A stretch of 64,000 nt of DNA from Erythrocercus mccallii (Eukaryota > Chordata > Aves > Passeriformes > Dicruridae), in the NCBI GenBank assembly GCA_013397435.1, contig VZRG01001042.1:72963-136962 (forward strand). Reading direction: 5' to 3'. The notes under the pieces are model-generated. The model had not been told where the DNA came from. It did no database searches and saw nothing but the letters and a program-made list of their open reading frames with translations. The translations under genes were made by a program, and so were the position numbers. Every line of letters begins with the position of its first letter. Within the stretch, counting starts at the first letter, position 1. Positions 53,601 through 60,315 of the stretch are shown here, piece after piece.

Positions 53601-56600
53601 ACTGGTTCAGTTCTTCAATTCGGTTCATGTAATCCTGCTGAGTCAAATTTAACAGCTCTTTCTGTGATCCCTGGCAAGAAAACACAAATCCACTTAATAA
53701 GAGCAGGAGGGAAAGGAGAGTGCTGTTAATATAGACTCAAATCGCTATGTTGTGGGGGAGAATCCTACAAAATTTATTACAACTTCCCTTCAGGTCTTAG
53801 GAAAGCAGATTATGAAACATCTCACCTTTGCACAGTAAAATACTGCAGCCTGAGAAATTACTTCAGTACTCAGTATTTCTATCAAGCTCATAATTGTAAC
53901 TTAAATTAAACTCAGGTAGACATATGCAGCTTCTGCAACAGGGGCAACCAGAATTATCAGATGTTTAGACTATGGGGCTCCACAAAGTTTTACAGCACTA
54001 AGGCAGCAAATCAACAGCAACAGATCAGGTAAATTTTCAAATCACAATTTCTAGTAATACAAAATATGATTCTGCCTGAGTTCTGTAACAATAAGGATTA
54101 AAATTACTAGAGAATTCCCACAGAAAGTACATATTTATCTAAATACTGCACTTGAAGAATCAGGATCTTTTTAAAAGGCTTCACAGAAGATTCTTATTTC
54201 ACAAATTCCTTCACTGTTATAACAATGCTGTAATTTAATCGGAAAACTTTCTCACCTCTTCCAGATCATCCAGTTCTTCTAACCTTGTCCTCACTTTTTC
54301 AGAAACTGCTGAACCAGTAGTTGTGGCTTTTCCTGCAAAGAATTACAGATTTAAGTTTCTTTAACATTTAAACACTGGCACTTCTAAAGAGAAACAAACC
54401 TGAAGGATCCTGACGTGGACCAGTCAGCTTTTGTGACAGAAGACAAGTGGTTTGATTTATTTAGTGACTATTCCTGAAGACATACATCTAAACATACCTA
54501 CAGTGCATTCACTTTGAACAAGGGCAATGACAAGTAAGCAAAACTGAATATAAATGGATTTTCCTGCAAGCTTTACTGGTAAGAAAAGAATCACCACATA
54601 GAACCATAGGATAATTAAAGATAGAAAAGCTCTATGGAGGTCTGTGTCCAAACTCTCTTCCTCAAAGCAACTCCAGTTCTGAAGTTATAACAGTTGCACA
54701 GGGCTATATACAGCCGAATTAACAATATCTAAGGATACAGATGTCACACTCTGCCTGAACATCCAGTTTCAGGGTTGACCATCCTCATTGCAAAAAAGTA
54801 TTTTTTATTTTTGTAGATGCTGAAATGCTGCATGTTTATTCATATATAAAAATCCTGATTTACTATGCTAGATTACTTAGCCCAGATTCTCTTTGCTAGA
54901 AAACATGATAAAATATTTAATATTTGGTTCTTTTTTAAACACCCAGCATACAGCTGAAATCACTTCACTTTCATGTAGAGAGAATAACTGAACAAGTTCC
55001 CAAAGGACTTGTTTGCTTTCCTTCCACCTAGCAGAAGAGTTGATAAACATGATCCTCAAAACATCATTGCTCAGCTTAAATGGAAGAAAGTTTTAAGCTA
55101 CAGTGGAAGGTAGTGCAGTGAAATAATCACAAACTCATTAGCCCACAGGAATAAGGTGGTTGGGTGGCTTATTTTCAATAATTATTTTAAACAAACATCC
55201 AGACATCTTACCCACAATAAAGCAAGGAGCATGATGTCAGAATGGGGGAGGCAGGAAAACACATTTCAGCTATTGACAACAAACCTGTCACTGCACCCTG
55301 CCTCAAGCAAACTCTGTTACTGGTAAAGAAAGTGCTCACCTTTTTCAGATCCCATGTACAGATTCTGTGAGGAAACAGAAAAACAGACTTTTAGAAAACA
55401 TGTACTCACTAGCATTCCAAGAATGCATAGGGTAATTACATTGTTAATTAACCCTCTAATCATTTAGAGGTACTCAAAAAACCAGAAGTTATTTGCATTT
55501 TTACGAAAGGACAAAGTGATGGCTTCTAAATAACAAAAGACTTCGACTCAGCTCTAGAACAATCTTTACAAGTGAGAGCTTGTGATTCAGTTTTCTACAA
55601 CATTAAAACTGAAATCTAGAGGATCAGTGTTTACCCCTGAAAGAATTATACAATAGCAACATCCAAAATCCATTAAAGGTCTAGTAAAAATAACAAAAAC
55701 GGTGGCAGCCACCACTTACAATAGAAAGCTTCTCTGTTGTTGTGTATCTAGCAAGGATTTCACCACGTTTGCTTGACCATGGTTCAAAATCACTTCCTAC
55801 TGCTGAGCTCTCATCTTTATCCCGTTTCCTTCGTGCACCATCCTATGACAGGGGTATAAGTGCAAAGTTAAATACAGATCTGAAAAAAGAGAAGACTGAT
55901 AAAGGTCAACTTAATGTTTCAAGTGTTAGCTGATCCTTTCAAAAGCTACCATATTAAAAAAAATCCATATTTAAATAAATATGTCAACATAAACCAGAGA
56001 AAAGCAGGTAAATAAAAAAGAATATTCTATTAATATGGTATATTTCCTATATTAACCTCTTCACTGGTGAGACAATACCTTTTATCCTGAGTTGGCTTTA
56101 TGGTTTTGGTTTTATTTTACTTAGTAGAGATAACTGCCCCAGAGTTACCGTGGGAGGAGCAGTAGTCACAGGATCTGCAGCTGCTGCAAACAATGACAAT
56201 GGATCAGTGCCATCCAACACACTGCTCAGAGGGTCCATCAGAGAACTCGAGGAAGAGGAGGAGGTAGATGATGTACTTCCCTTCCGGTTCATCTTCTTCG
56301 TCTTGGATTCAGTAACCTAAAGAAAAGGTTCCGAACTACTAAACAAAAAGGCTTTCTCTTCCCTCACTCTTCTTTAATAAGTCATTGAAATACAAGCTAC
56401 ATAAATTGTACTACTGCAACAAAAGCAAGGAGACACCAAACAAACTCTTTGGAATGAGCACCAGCACTTAAATTGAAGCCCCCTCCTTTTCCCTGAATCT
56501 GGAGGCATTCACTCTTCAGTAGCATTTCCACTGCTTTTTTTTCCCCTTCCAATTCTAAGTGTACAAATTTGTAAGAACAAGCATTCTGAAAATCTTTCTA

Positions 56601-59600
56601 TTACCCCTCCTCTATTTTATTAGGTTCGTCTCGATCGTCCAAACTCTTTCTTGCCATTTTTAATTTCCTCTGCCAGTTTCATCTTTTCTCCTACAACACT
56701 CGAGCCTGGAACATCAAATCCATACCTCAGGCCACCATCTTCTCTCCCTACTGACCTTCCTGAGCAGAAGCTACTGCCCATTTATCATTCATTAGTGGAT
56801 AACTCATCTCTTTGAAGCTGGATTTTTTTCTGTACATCTTTAAAAGCCTCTTACACATCAAAGAAATTACAAATGTTTTAAAGTACACAGCTGACTGGAA
56901 GCTAACACAAAACCAAACTTTACATCAAGCAATCACGCAGGTCATTTTTAAATATATGATTTTAAATTTATCCATTATTTGGCACCTAATGCAACCAAGA
57001 AAACCTACAAGCTGGAGGTGCTGTATTTGTCAGGAGACTGTTTCTGACACATAACAGCACCAGCAAACTTCTGTAAAGGGCAAACAGAATAAACCTTGAT
57101 ACCTCTAACAGAGACCACTAACACAAAAAGCAACTTCACAAGTATCACCATCAACCCCAAAGCCTTTTAATTTTAAAGGAATAGACATAAAAAGAGGAAC
57201 ATAATCAGTCTGAATTCAGATTCATTTTCCAAAAGCACAAAAAAACTCACTGTAATGGGTTTCAGTGGATGGTAATCACCAAAATCCAAGGGTACAGATT
57301 CCAGTTTGCACACTTCAGATTCAGACACATAGTTCCTTGATCTTGCATGCCTTAAAAAGTAAGAGTGAAGGGAAAGTATACATGCATATAAATAATCACA
57401 TACTAAGAGAGAAGTATATCCTACACCTATACAGATGCTTATATACAAAAAAAAGCATATTGAAAAATAAGCATACATAAAGATCCAAGTTTCTCTCTAC
57501 TGAGATAAGATAAAACTAAAACTGGAGAAATTTTACTTTCAGCCATTTAGTTGTACTCTTTTTTAGTCTCTGAAACATGCAGAGCTGTTAATTGTTCAAG
57601 ATCCTGTGAATGTTTATAGCACACACTACTGCCTCAGCTGAATGAGTAAAATCAGGGGATACACAAAAAATTCTTTAATCAGACTCCTAACAACAGCAAA
57701 CAGCACTGCCCCCACATAACACACATCTTTCTCACAAGAATTAATCCAAACTTTCAAATAATTCCATTTCTCCTCAGAGACATAACTCACATGGAAGATT
57801 TTCAGCAGTGCTAAGCAGCCAGCTCTTCTACAGATACCATGTACCCAAAAAATCCAAGTTTCCTTAATAATGAATTACTGATTAGATAATTTATGGTTGT
57901 ACCACTCCAAGGAGAAACTTTTGACATCTAATGAGATAGAGCAGAGCAAGAGAAAGAGTCCAGTGAAACCCACATGCTTATTTGTTTTCTTGTTTTGTTT
58001 TGTTGATCTCCAGTTCCTTTTCTTTTTGCTATTATCCCATTGTTCAGTGACTCTTCTTGCTCACTTGCATCATGGGTTAATCAGCATCTGAGTGAAAATC
58101 TCCCAAACTCTTTCTAGCTACACAATTACAACATTTCTTTAACTGCTGAGAGCTCTCTCAGCATCCCCAGGACAAAATTAACTGCATTCCAATTAGTGTA
58201 AGCACACTGAGCAAGTGCACATGGTAATAATACACACGTGGGAGTGAACAAGAGCTGTAAACCCTGCAAATATGTCTTTAAAATGTACAATGTGGCTATT
58301 CAAGTCATAAGACAGCTTGTAACAGAGCTAATACAGAAGACAAGATCAAGTTTGCTCTGGCATTATGTTCTGCTTAGTCTCCAGGGAAAGGAGATTAAGC
58401 TTTCCTTTCTTGGCCGCAGCAGTGCAGCCAACTTTGGCGAGGAAATAAAAATAAGACTCTGGCCAAGCTGGGGTTTCATCCTCTGTGCATCCTGCATGAT
58501 TACACCCTGCTTCAGGTGCTCTTTTAACAGTGGGTTTCAACCTTTTCCACACACGAGCACCACTGCAATTGCCACCACTCTGCACCTCCAGCACCTGCCA
58601 TCCTACCAGCCTTTTTCTCTCCTCTTGGTAAAACATCTTTTTTCCTGGGACTGCTTTCAGGCACACAGCACCCTCCCAGAGCCAGGGCTTATCCTAAAGC
58701 AAGCACTTCAAAAAGCTCACAGGGAGCACAAAGGAGCCAGGCATATAAAACAGAAGAGAGTTCCTTTACAACACTACACATAAATTGCTATTGGTAATAC
58801 AATGGGGCACATCCCATAGTTGCTGTACCTATCATTACCTGAATATTAAACATAAAACCAAAACAATTTCTCTAGATATTTATACATAGGTATTATAAAA
58901 ATGCATTGCAGTCCTACATTTAAATTATTTTATATACTACTTTAACAAATTTAATTTTTTTAATTTACTTAATTTGAACATTATGTCAATACAACTCTTC
59001 AGCACCAACAGGTGCTGTTTTTTCCCTCACATGCAGACTGATGACTATGCAGACAATAAATCTGGAAAACAGCTTTTTAGCATTAATACTGCTTAAAAAT
59101 AGCTAGGGCTCTGCTAAACCCAACGCATGAAAATATCTTCCATATCAAAGAACAGCATGATGGAAACCTCTTACTCTGGTAAAGGTCTGGTTACTTCCCC
59201 ATGGCCACTTCTACATCAGTGTTACTAGTCCTACTTATTAGGCTTTTACCTCACTGCTGTACTATGTAAAAATCAGTTTTTCAGCATGTCTGCTGCTCTG
59301 CTTTGTTTCGCTCTATTTTGCAACTACTTTTGTCTGTTAGAGAAAGAGTGTCTCTTTTATCCTCCCTTTACCAAACAAATACTAGACTGAGTAATTCCAT
59401 GCCCTACACAGCTTCCTCAGATGTACACATTTTCCTGTAAATGCACGCTGCTAGAAGCTGACTCTGCATCTGTCCGTAGCTCCTGTCTCCTCCTAAAGCG
59501 CCTGTGAAAGACAAGTACCAGAGGCTGAACCGTGCCAGTAACACGGCTCGGGGCGCTCATCTCCAGCGGCGCGCTGCGAGGCGGGCGGGCCGCGGTGACC

Positions 59601-60170
59601 CCGCCCGGAGGCGGCGGGCGGAGCGCTCCTGCCCCGCTCCGGCCCTTCGCTCCGAGCAGGGCACGCTCCGTGACAACACACCGCCGAAAGCCGGCGGCGC
59701 TTGGCGCTCTCCTGCTTGTTTTAGGGGAAATAACGGGAGGCCAGCGGCCGTCGCGTCCCACCCGGCTCACAGCTGCGGCTCCGACCCTCAGCAGAGCTGT
59801 GCCGCCGGCCCGGCACCCGCGGAGCTCAGTGTAACGCCAGGGTGTTAAGAACGTGATCTGTTACCCTCGGGTTTCTCAGACAGCAGCGCCGGGCTGCGGT
59901 CCCACGGCAGCGAAGCCGCGGCGCCCCGGCTGCCCCCGCCACTCGCGGGGGTCCCAGTCCCCCCCGGCCGAACTGCCCCGAGCCTCGCGGGCCCCGTACT
60001 TTCCCCTCTGGCACATCCGTGGCCTCCCCCGCCTTAGCCCCGCGGCTGCGAAGGTCACCGAGCATGGCGGCAGCCCTCGCCCAGCCGCGGGGCCGCGCAG
60101 CCCCCCAGAGCCCGCCCGGGGGAAGGGGCAGCTCCCGGTGCCCGCCGCCTCACCAGGGGAACGCGGCCAT
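14584..60170 (-). CDS. VPS35L: VPS35L (C16orf62), Retriever/Commander scaffold, complete CDS in 31 coding exons
   Basis: The 31 exons listed separately join to 2892 nt, 963 residues plus TGA, with every junction in phase and all introns GT-AG. The length equals that recalled for human VPS35L, and most blocks are near-identical. VPS35L is the long alpha-solenoid subunit of Retriever (with VPS26C and VPS29), which joins the CCC complex in Commander to recycle endosomal cargo such as integrins through SNX17. The first 39 residues are a flexible N-terminal segment with two Pro-Leu pairs (26-27 and 34-35). Structural work reports that this region folds back to contact VPS29 and the C-terminus. A serine-rich linker follows (about 51-63). 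From about residue 170 on the sequence is helical-repeat-like to LQSRT at the C-terminus. The start MAAFPW at 60170 matches human MAVFPW. The gene spans 45.6 kb, with its largest intron (9.9 kb) between exons 26 and 27. Confidence 0.96.
15237..15383 (-). CDS. VPS35L: VPS35L exon 30
   Basis: 147 nt, residues 883-931, TLKRQSQLALYFFNTILAHG and DLRNNRLNQLSVNLWNLAQK. Acceptor CATTATAG, donor ATG, then GTAAGA. Confidence 0.96.
15384..19533 (-). other. VPS35L introns 28-29
   Basis: Intronic sequence around exon 29 (17705-17823). AT-rich. Short chance frames on both strands; no recognised repeat or RNA gene. Confidence 0.5.
17705..17823 (-). CDS. VPS35L: VPS35L exon 29
   Basis: 119 nt, residues 843-882, DSNDTLYGGDSKFLAEINKL and SETVVSQILDHLKTLGKEE. 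Donor GAG, then GTATGT. Confidence 0.96.
19534..19699 (-). CDS. VPS35L: VPS35L exon 28
   Basis: 166 nt, residues 788-843, DHPEQGVLFLVRGLLNVIQD and YTWEDNSDDKVRIYTNVLHL. Acceptor CTCTGTAG, donor AAAG, then GTAATA. Confidence 0.95.
21188..21327 (-). CDS. VPS35L: VPS35L exon 27
   Basis: 140 nt, residues 741-787, DAFFKAAVSLVPEVPKMISI and FLLEFLCNFFSTLLVVP. Acceptor TTTTGCAG, donor CCG, then GTAAGT. It follows the 9.9-kb intron. Confidence 0.95.
21328..31255 (-). other. VPS35L intron 26 (9.9 kb)
   Basis: The largest intron. It contains a sharply GC-richer stretch at about 23090-23430 with overlapping frames on both strands (longest 168 codons, no known similarity) and a decayed CR1/L3-like LINE at about 26230-26790. 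The rest is AT-rich with nothing recognised. Confidence 0.55.
26230..26790 (+). repeat. Ancient CR1/L3-like LINE remnant
   Basis: The plus strand retains phrases typical of the 3' part of CR1/L3 elements in order: GGAATCATTATAGATGG with TTTCCTGAAAACTACATCC (about 26246-26280), then TGTGGAACTCACTATCACATG (about 26658), AGTTACAAAGGCAAAAAAGTG and GGACTGGTCCATC (about 26731). Decay is heavy and the boundaries are approximate. Confidence 0.5.
31256..31370 (-). CDS. VPS35L: VPS35L exon 26
   Basis: 115 nt, residues 703-741, ACVAFCFITIPSLSSIFTRL through GQVALANQCLSQ. Donor CAAG, then GTAAGG. Confidence 0.95.
32502..32579 (-). CDS. VPS35L: VPS35L exon 25
   Basis: 78 nt, residues 677-702, SVNQLAMETRRVMKGNHSRK and TAAFVR. 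Acceptor TGTGTGTAG, donor AGG, then GTAGGT. Confidence 0.95.
33371..33469 (-). CDS. VPS35L: VPS35L exon 24
   Basis: 99 nt, residues 644-676, VSFGRDFEQQLSFYVEARSM and FCNLEPVLVQLIH. Donor CAT, then GTAAGC. Confidence 0.96.
35472..35535 (-). CDS. VPS35L: VPS35L exon 23
   Basis: 64 nt, residues 622-643, ALTLEDEKRMLAALINGFIK, then M. Acceptor TTTTCTAG, donor ATG, then GTGAGT. Confidence 0.95.
37837..37917 (-). CDS. VPS35L: VPS35L exon 22
   Basis: 81 nt, residues 595-622, HQQESTKDPVILNALLHICK and TMHDSV. Donor GTGAA, then GTAAGA. Confidence 0.95.
38330..38490 (+). repeat. CR1 LINE fragment
   Basis: The plus strand reads ATTAAGGGGCCACAGCATCT, then CTCATATGAGCAAAGCCAAG and AGAGCTGGCCCTGTG, and further on GAGAGAAGGCTTGAGGGG and ATATAAATACCTGAAGGGA. 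These are the hallmark order of the avian CR1 region just before its 3' end. Confidence 0.75.
38927..39012 (-). CDS. VPS35L: VPS35L exon 21
   Basis: 86 nt, residues 567-595, [20 protein letters not shown] and KCIMESFI. Acceptor CTTTCAG, donor TTAA, then GTAAGT. Confidence 0.95.
40075..40137 (-). CDS. VPS35L: VPS35L exon 20
   Basis: 63 nt, residues 546-566, LQSIIQKVITYIYDFALLFS, then V. It is less similar to human here (ITYIYDFALLF versus IAHFHDFSVLF). Donor GTG, then GTAAGT. Confidence 0.93.
40590..40700 (-). repeat. Possible decayed CR1 LINE fragment
   Basis: CAAGAACTGGACACAATAAT, followed by TCACTGAAGCCTTAACAATGCC, resembles the antisense CR1 segment beginning CTGGACACAGTATTCCAGGTG. It is strongly diverged. 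Confidence 0.4.
40983..41063 (-). CDS. VPS35L: VPS35L exon 19
   Basis: 81 nt, residues 519-545, [20 protein letters not shown] and FEDAYPQ. Acceptor GCTGCACAG, donor CAG, then GTAAAG. Confidence 0.95.
41469..41522 (-). CDS. VPS35L: VPS35L exon 18 (54 nt)
   Basis: Residues 501-518, DYINCAEVWVEYTCRHFT, phase 0 at both ends. Acceptor ATTTCTAG, donor ACG, then GTAGGT. Confidence 0.95.
41870..41986 (-). CDS. VPS35L: VPS35L exon 17
   Basis: 117 nt, residues 462-500, HLLFRSLGLNLALADPPEND and ILNEAWKVITKLKNPQ. Donor CAG, then GTGAGT. Confidence 0.96.
42203..42314 (-). CDS. VPS35L: VPS35L exon 16
   Basis: 112 nt, residues 424-461, ALLLNSVMSAFRAEFIAARS and MDFIGMIKECDESGFPK. Donor AAAG, then GTAATG. 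Confidence 0.95.
42315..44365 (-). other. VPS35L intron 15
   Basis: 2.05 kb, AT-rich. I looked for repeats and extra exons and recognised none. Confidence 0.5.
44366..44412 (-). CDS. VPS35L: VPS35L exon 15 (47 nt)
   Basis: Residues 409-424, VLLTEMMERCKKLGN plus two bases of Asn. Acceptor TTTTTCCAG, donor AACAA, then GTAAGT. Confidence 0.94.
45099..45221 (-). CDS. VPS35L: VPS35L exon 14
   Basis: 123 nt, residues 368-408, IHGDTVQNQLVVQCVEIPLY and PAIDWILQCIAYHAPD. Donor GAT, then GTAAGT. Confidence 0.95.
45494..45542. repeat. Short tandem repeat, 19-bp unit with TCTAGA palindromes
   Basis: Two perfect copies of a 19-bp unit, AATCTAGATTCTAGATTCT (45495-45513 and 45514-45532), then a partial third copy (AAATCTAGA). 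The unit contains overlapping palindromes. It lies in VPS35L intron 13. Confidence 0.9.
45627..45704 (-). CDS. VPS35L: VPS35L exon 13
   Basis: 78 nt, residues 342-367, VGMEVAPQLKESLNKNFFDF and LLTFKQ. Acceptor AATGCAG, donor CAA, then GTAAGC. Confidence 0.95.
46203..46296 (-). CDS. VPS35L: VPS35L exon 12
   Basis: 94 nt, residues 310-341, GISECLPRLTSMIRGIGDPL through YARAYLCR. Donor AGG, then GTAGGC. Confidence 0.95.
47285..47332 (-). CDS. VPS35L: VPS35L exon 11 (48 nt)
   Basis: Residues 294-310, FYVEAAILKCNKFLSK. Acceptor CAATTTAG, donor AAAAC, then GTAAGA. Both ends are in phase 2, so skipping would remove 16 residues without a frameshift. Confidence 0.93.
47742..47838 (-). CDS. VPS35L: VPS35L exon 10
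   Basis: 97 nt, residues 262-294, including [20 protein letters not shown] and LIPR. The donor is AGATT, then GTATCC. The split Phe codon is completed by exon 11. Confidence 0.93.
47839..49676 (-). other. VPS35L intron 9
   Basis: 1.84 kb with no recognised repeat or exon. Somewhat GC-richer around 48500-48730. Confidence 0.5.
49677..49736 (-). CDS. VPS35L: VPS35L exon 9
   Basis: 60 nt, residues 242-262, GKLVYERILSMCVDNRVSLP. Its acceptor is preceded by an uninterrupted run of 19 T and then AACCAG. Donor CCAG, then GTAACT. Confidence 0.93.
49743..49761 (-). repeat. Poly(T) tract (19 nt) in the exon 9 acceptor
   Basis: 19 uninterrupted A on the plus strand, hence T on the transcribed sense strand, separated from the acceptor AG only by AACC. 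It serves as the polypyrimidine tract for exon 9. Confidence 0.85.
50698..50782 (-). CDS. VPS35L: VPS35L exon 8
   Basis: 85 nt, residues 214-242, CSKLLSDTTVIQFYPSKFVL and ITDILDTF. Acceptor TTTTCTCCTAG, donor TTCG, then GTAAGT. Confidence 0.95.
50783..53541 (-). other. VPS35L intron 7
   Basis: 2.76 kb. It contains the CR1 copy at 51862-52085. The rest is AT-rich with nothing recognised. Confidence 0.6.
51862..52085 (-). repeat. CR1 LINE 3' end
   Basis: The plus strand begins GAATCATAGAATC and continues TTAGGTTGGAAAAGACATTC, GTCCAACCTTTGATCC, CTCAAGGATGGTGATGCC and GAAGAAATGTTCCTAACCAG. This is the reverse complement of a CR1 3' end with its ATTCTATGATTC tail. The 3' terminus is at 51862 and the element is 5'-truncated. 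It is the best-preserved repeat in the window. Confidence 0.9.
53542..53670 (-). CDS. VPS35L: VPS35L exon 7
   Basis: 129 nt, residues 171-213, GSQKELLNLTQQDYMNRIEE through KALKIVIQ. The donor is weak: CAG, then GTCTGT instead of GT(A/G)AG. The next exon joins in frame (CSKLLSD). Confidence 0.93.
54256..54332 (-). CDS. VPS35L: VPS35L exon 6
   Basis: 77 nt, residues 145-170, including SEKVRTRLEELDDLEE. Acceptor TTTGCAG, donor GAAGAG, then GTGAGA. Confidence 0.94.
54596..54810 (-). repeat. CR1 LINE 3' fragment, older copy
   Basis: The plus strand reads ATAGAACCATAGGATAATTA at the tail end, then GTTGCACAGGGCTATAT, ATCTAAGGATACAGATGTC and GGGTTGACCATCCTCATTGC. The order matches antisense CR1 with more divergence than the copy at 51862. 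Confidence 0.7.
55340..55364 (-). CDS. VPS35L: VPS35L exon 5 (25-nt micro-exon)
   Basis: Encodes NLYMGSEK plus one base (human NLFMGSEKG). Acceptor TCCTCACAG, donor AAAAAG, then GTGAGC. Skipping it would shift the frame. Confidence 0.92.
55720..55842 (-). CDS. VPS35L: VPS35L exon 4
   Basis: 123 nt, residues 96-136, phase 0 at both ends. It includes SAVGSDFEPWSSKRGEILAR and YTTTEKLSI. Donor ATT, then GTAAGT. Confidence 0.95.
56149..56316 (-). CDS. VPS35L: VPS35L exon 3 (serine-rich linker)
   Basis: 168 nt, residues 40-95, phase 0 at both ends. It contains NRKGSTSSTSSSSSSS and DPLSSVLDGTDPLS, as in human. The last residues (PVTTAPPT) diverge. Donor ACG, then GTAACT. Confidence 0.94.
57251..57350 (-). 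CDS. VPS35L: VPS35L exon 2
   Basis: 100 nt, residues 6-39, ending FGDYHPLKPIT. Acceptor TTTTTAAG, donor ACA, then GTGAGT. It carries the conserved N-terminal HPLKP motif. Confidence 0.94.
57351..60153 (-). other. VPS35L intron 1
   Basis: 2.8 kb. The downstream part is AT-rich. From about 59460 it enters the CpG island. A 181-codon plus-strand frame at 58238-58783 has no known similarity. Confidence 0.6.
60154..60170 (-). CDS. VPS35L: VPS35L exon 1 (start codon)
   Basis: 17 coding nt, MAAFP plus two bases of Trp6. The donor is CCCTG, then GTGAGG. The ATG context is CAAGATGG, a good Kozak match, with G at +4. Confidence 0.9.
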
Positions 60171-60179
60171 CTTGCCCCC

Positions 60180-60189
60180 GTCACATGAC
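60180..60189 (-). promoter_or_regulatory. M-box/E-box (GTCATGTGAC) next to the VPS35L start
   Basis: On the minus strand GTCATGTGAC ends 9 bases before the ATG. It contains TCATGTGA, the M-box form of E-box bound by MiT/TFE and USF factors, and differs at one base from the palindromic CLEAR consensus GTCACGTGAC. Binding is inferred. Confidence 0.45.
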
Positions 60190-60309
60190 AGCGCGCGCCG
60201 GCCGCGCCTTCCGCCCGCCGCTCCCGCCCCGCCCAGCGCGGGAAACGCCTGAGGGCGGGCACGGCCCGCACAAAGCACAGACACGCACTGCGGGGGAAAG
60301 AGTAAAGAG

Positions 60310-60315
60310 TTTATT
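60310..60315 (-). terminator. CCP110 distal polyadenylation signal
   Basis: Minus-strand AATAAA in CACAATAAACTC, 140 bases upstream of the VPS35L ATG. Another AATAAA lies at 60535-60540. It marks the likely end of the gene transcribed from the right. Confidence 0.6.

Larger units (their letters stand above)
59460..60260. promoter_or_regulatory. CpG island with VPS35L promoter
   Basis: About 0.8 kb of dense CpG (for example GGCGCGCTGCGAGGCGGGCG and GCGCGCGCCGGCCGCGCC) covering the start codon, the 5' end of intron 1 and the upstream side. GC boxes (CCGCCCCGCCC, about 60225-60235) lie upstream of the ATG. No TATA box was seen. Transcription presumably starts between about 60180 and 60260 on the minus strand. 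Confidence 0.8.

Noticed and set aside
58238..58783. 181-codon plus-strand open frame
   Set aside because: It lies in VPS35L intron 1 on the antisense strand, has no recognisable domain, and the composition is not clearly protein-like. Likely chance.
60019..60252. Antisense frame (77 codons) in the VPS35L CpG island
   Set aside because: Multiple overlapping frames are open in all registers because of GC content; no independent coding evidence.
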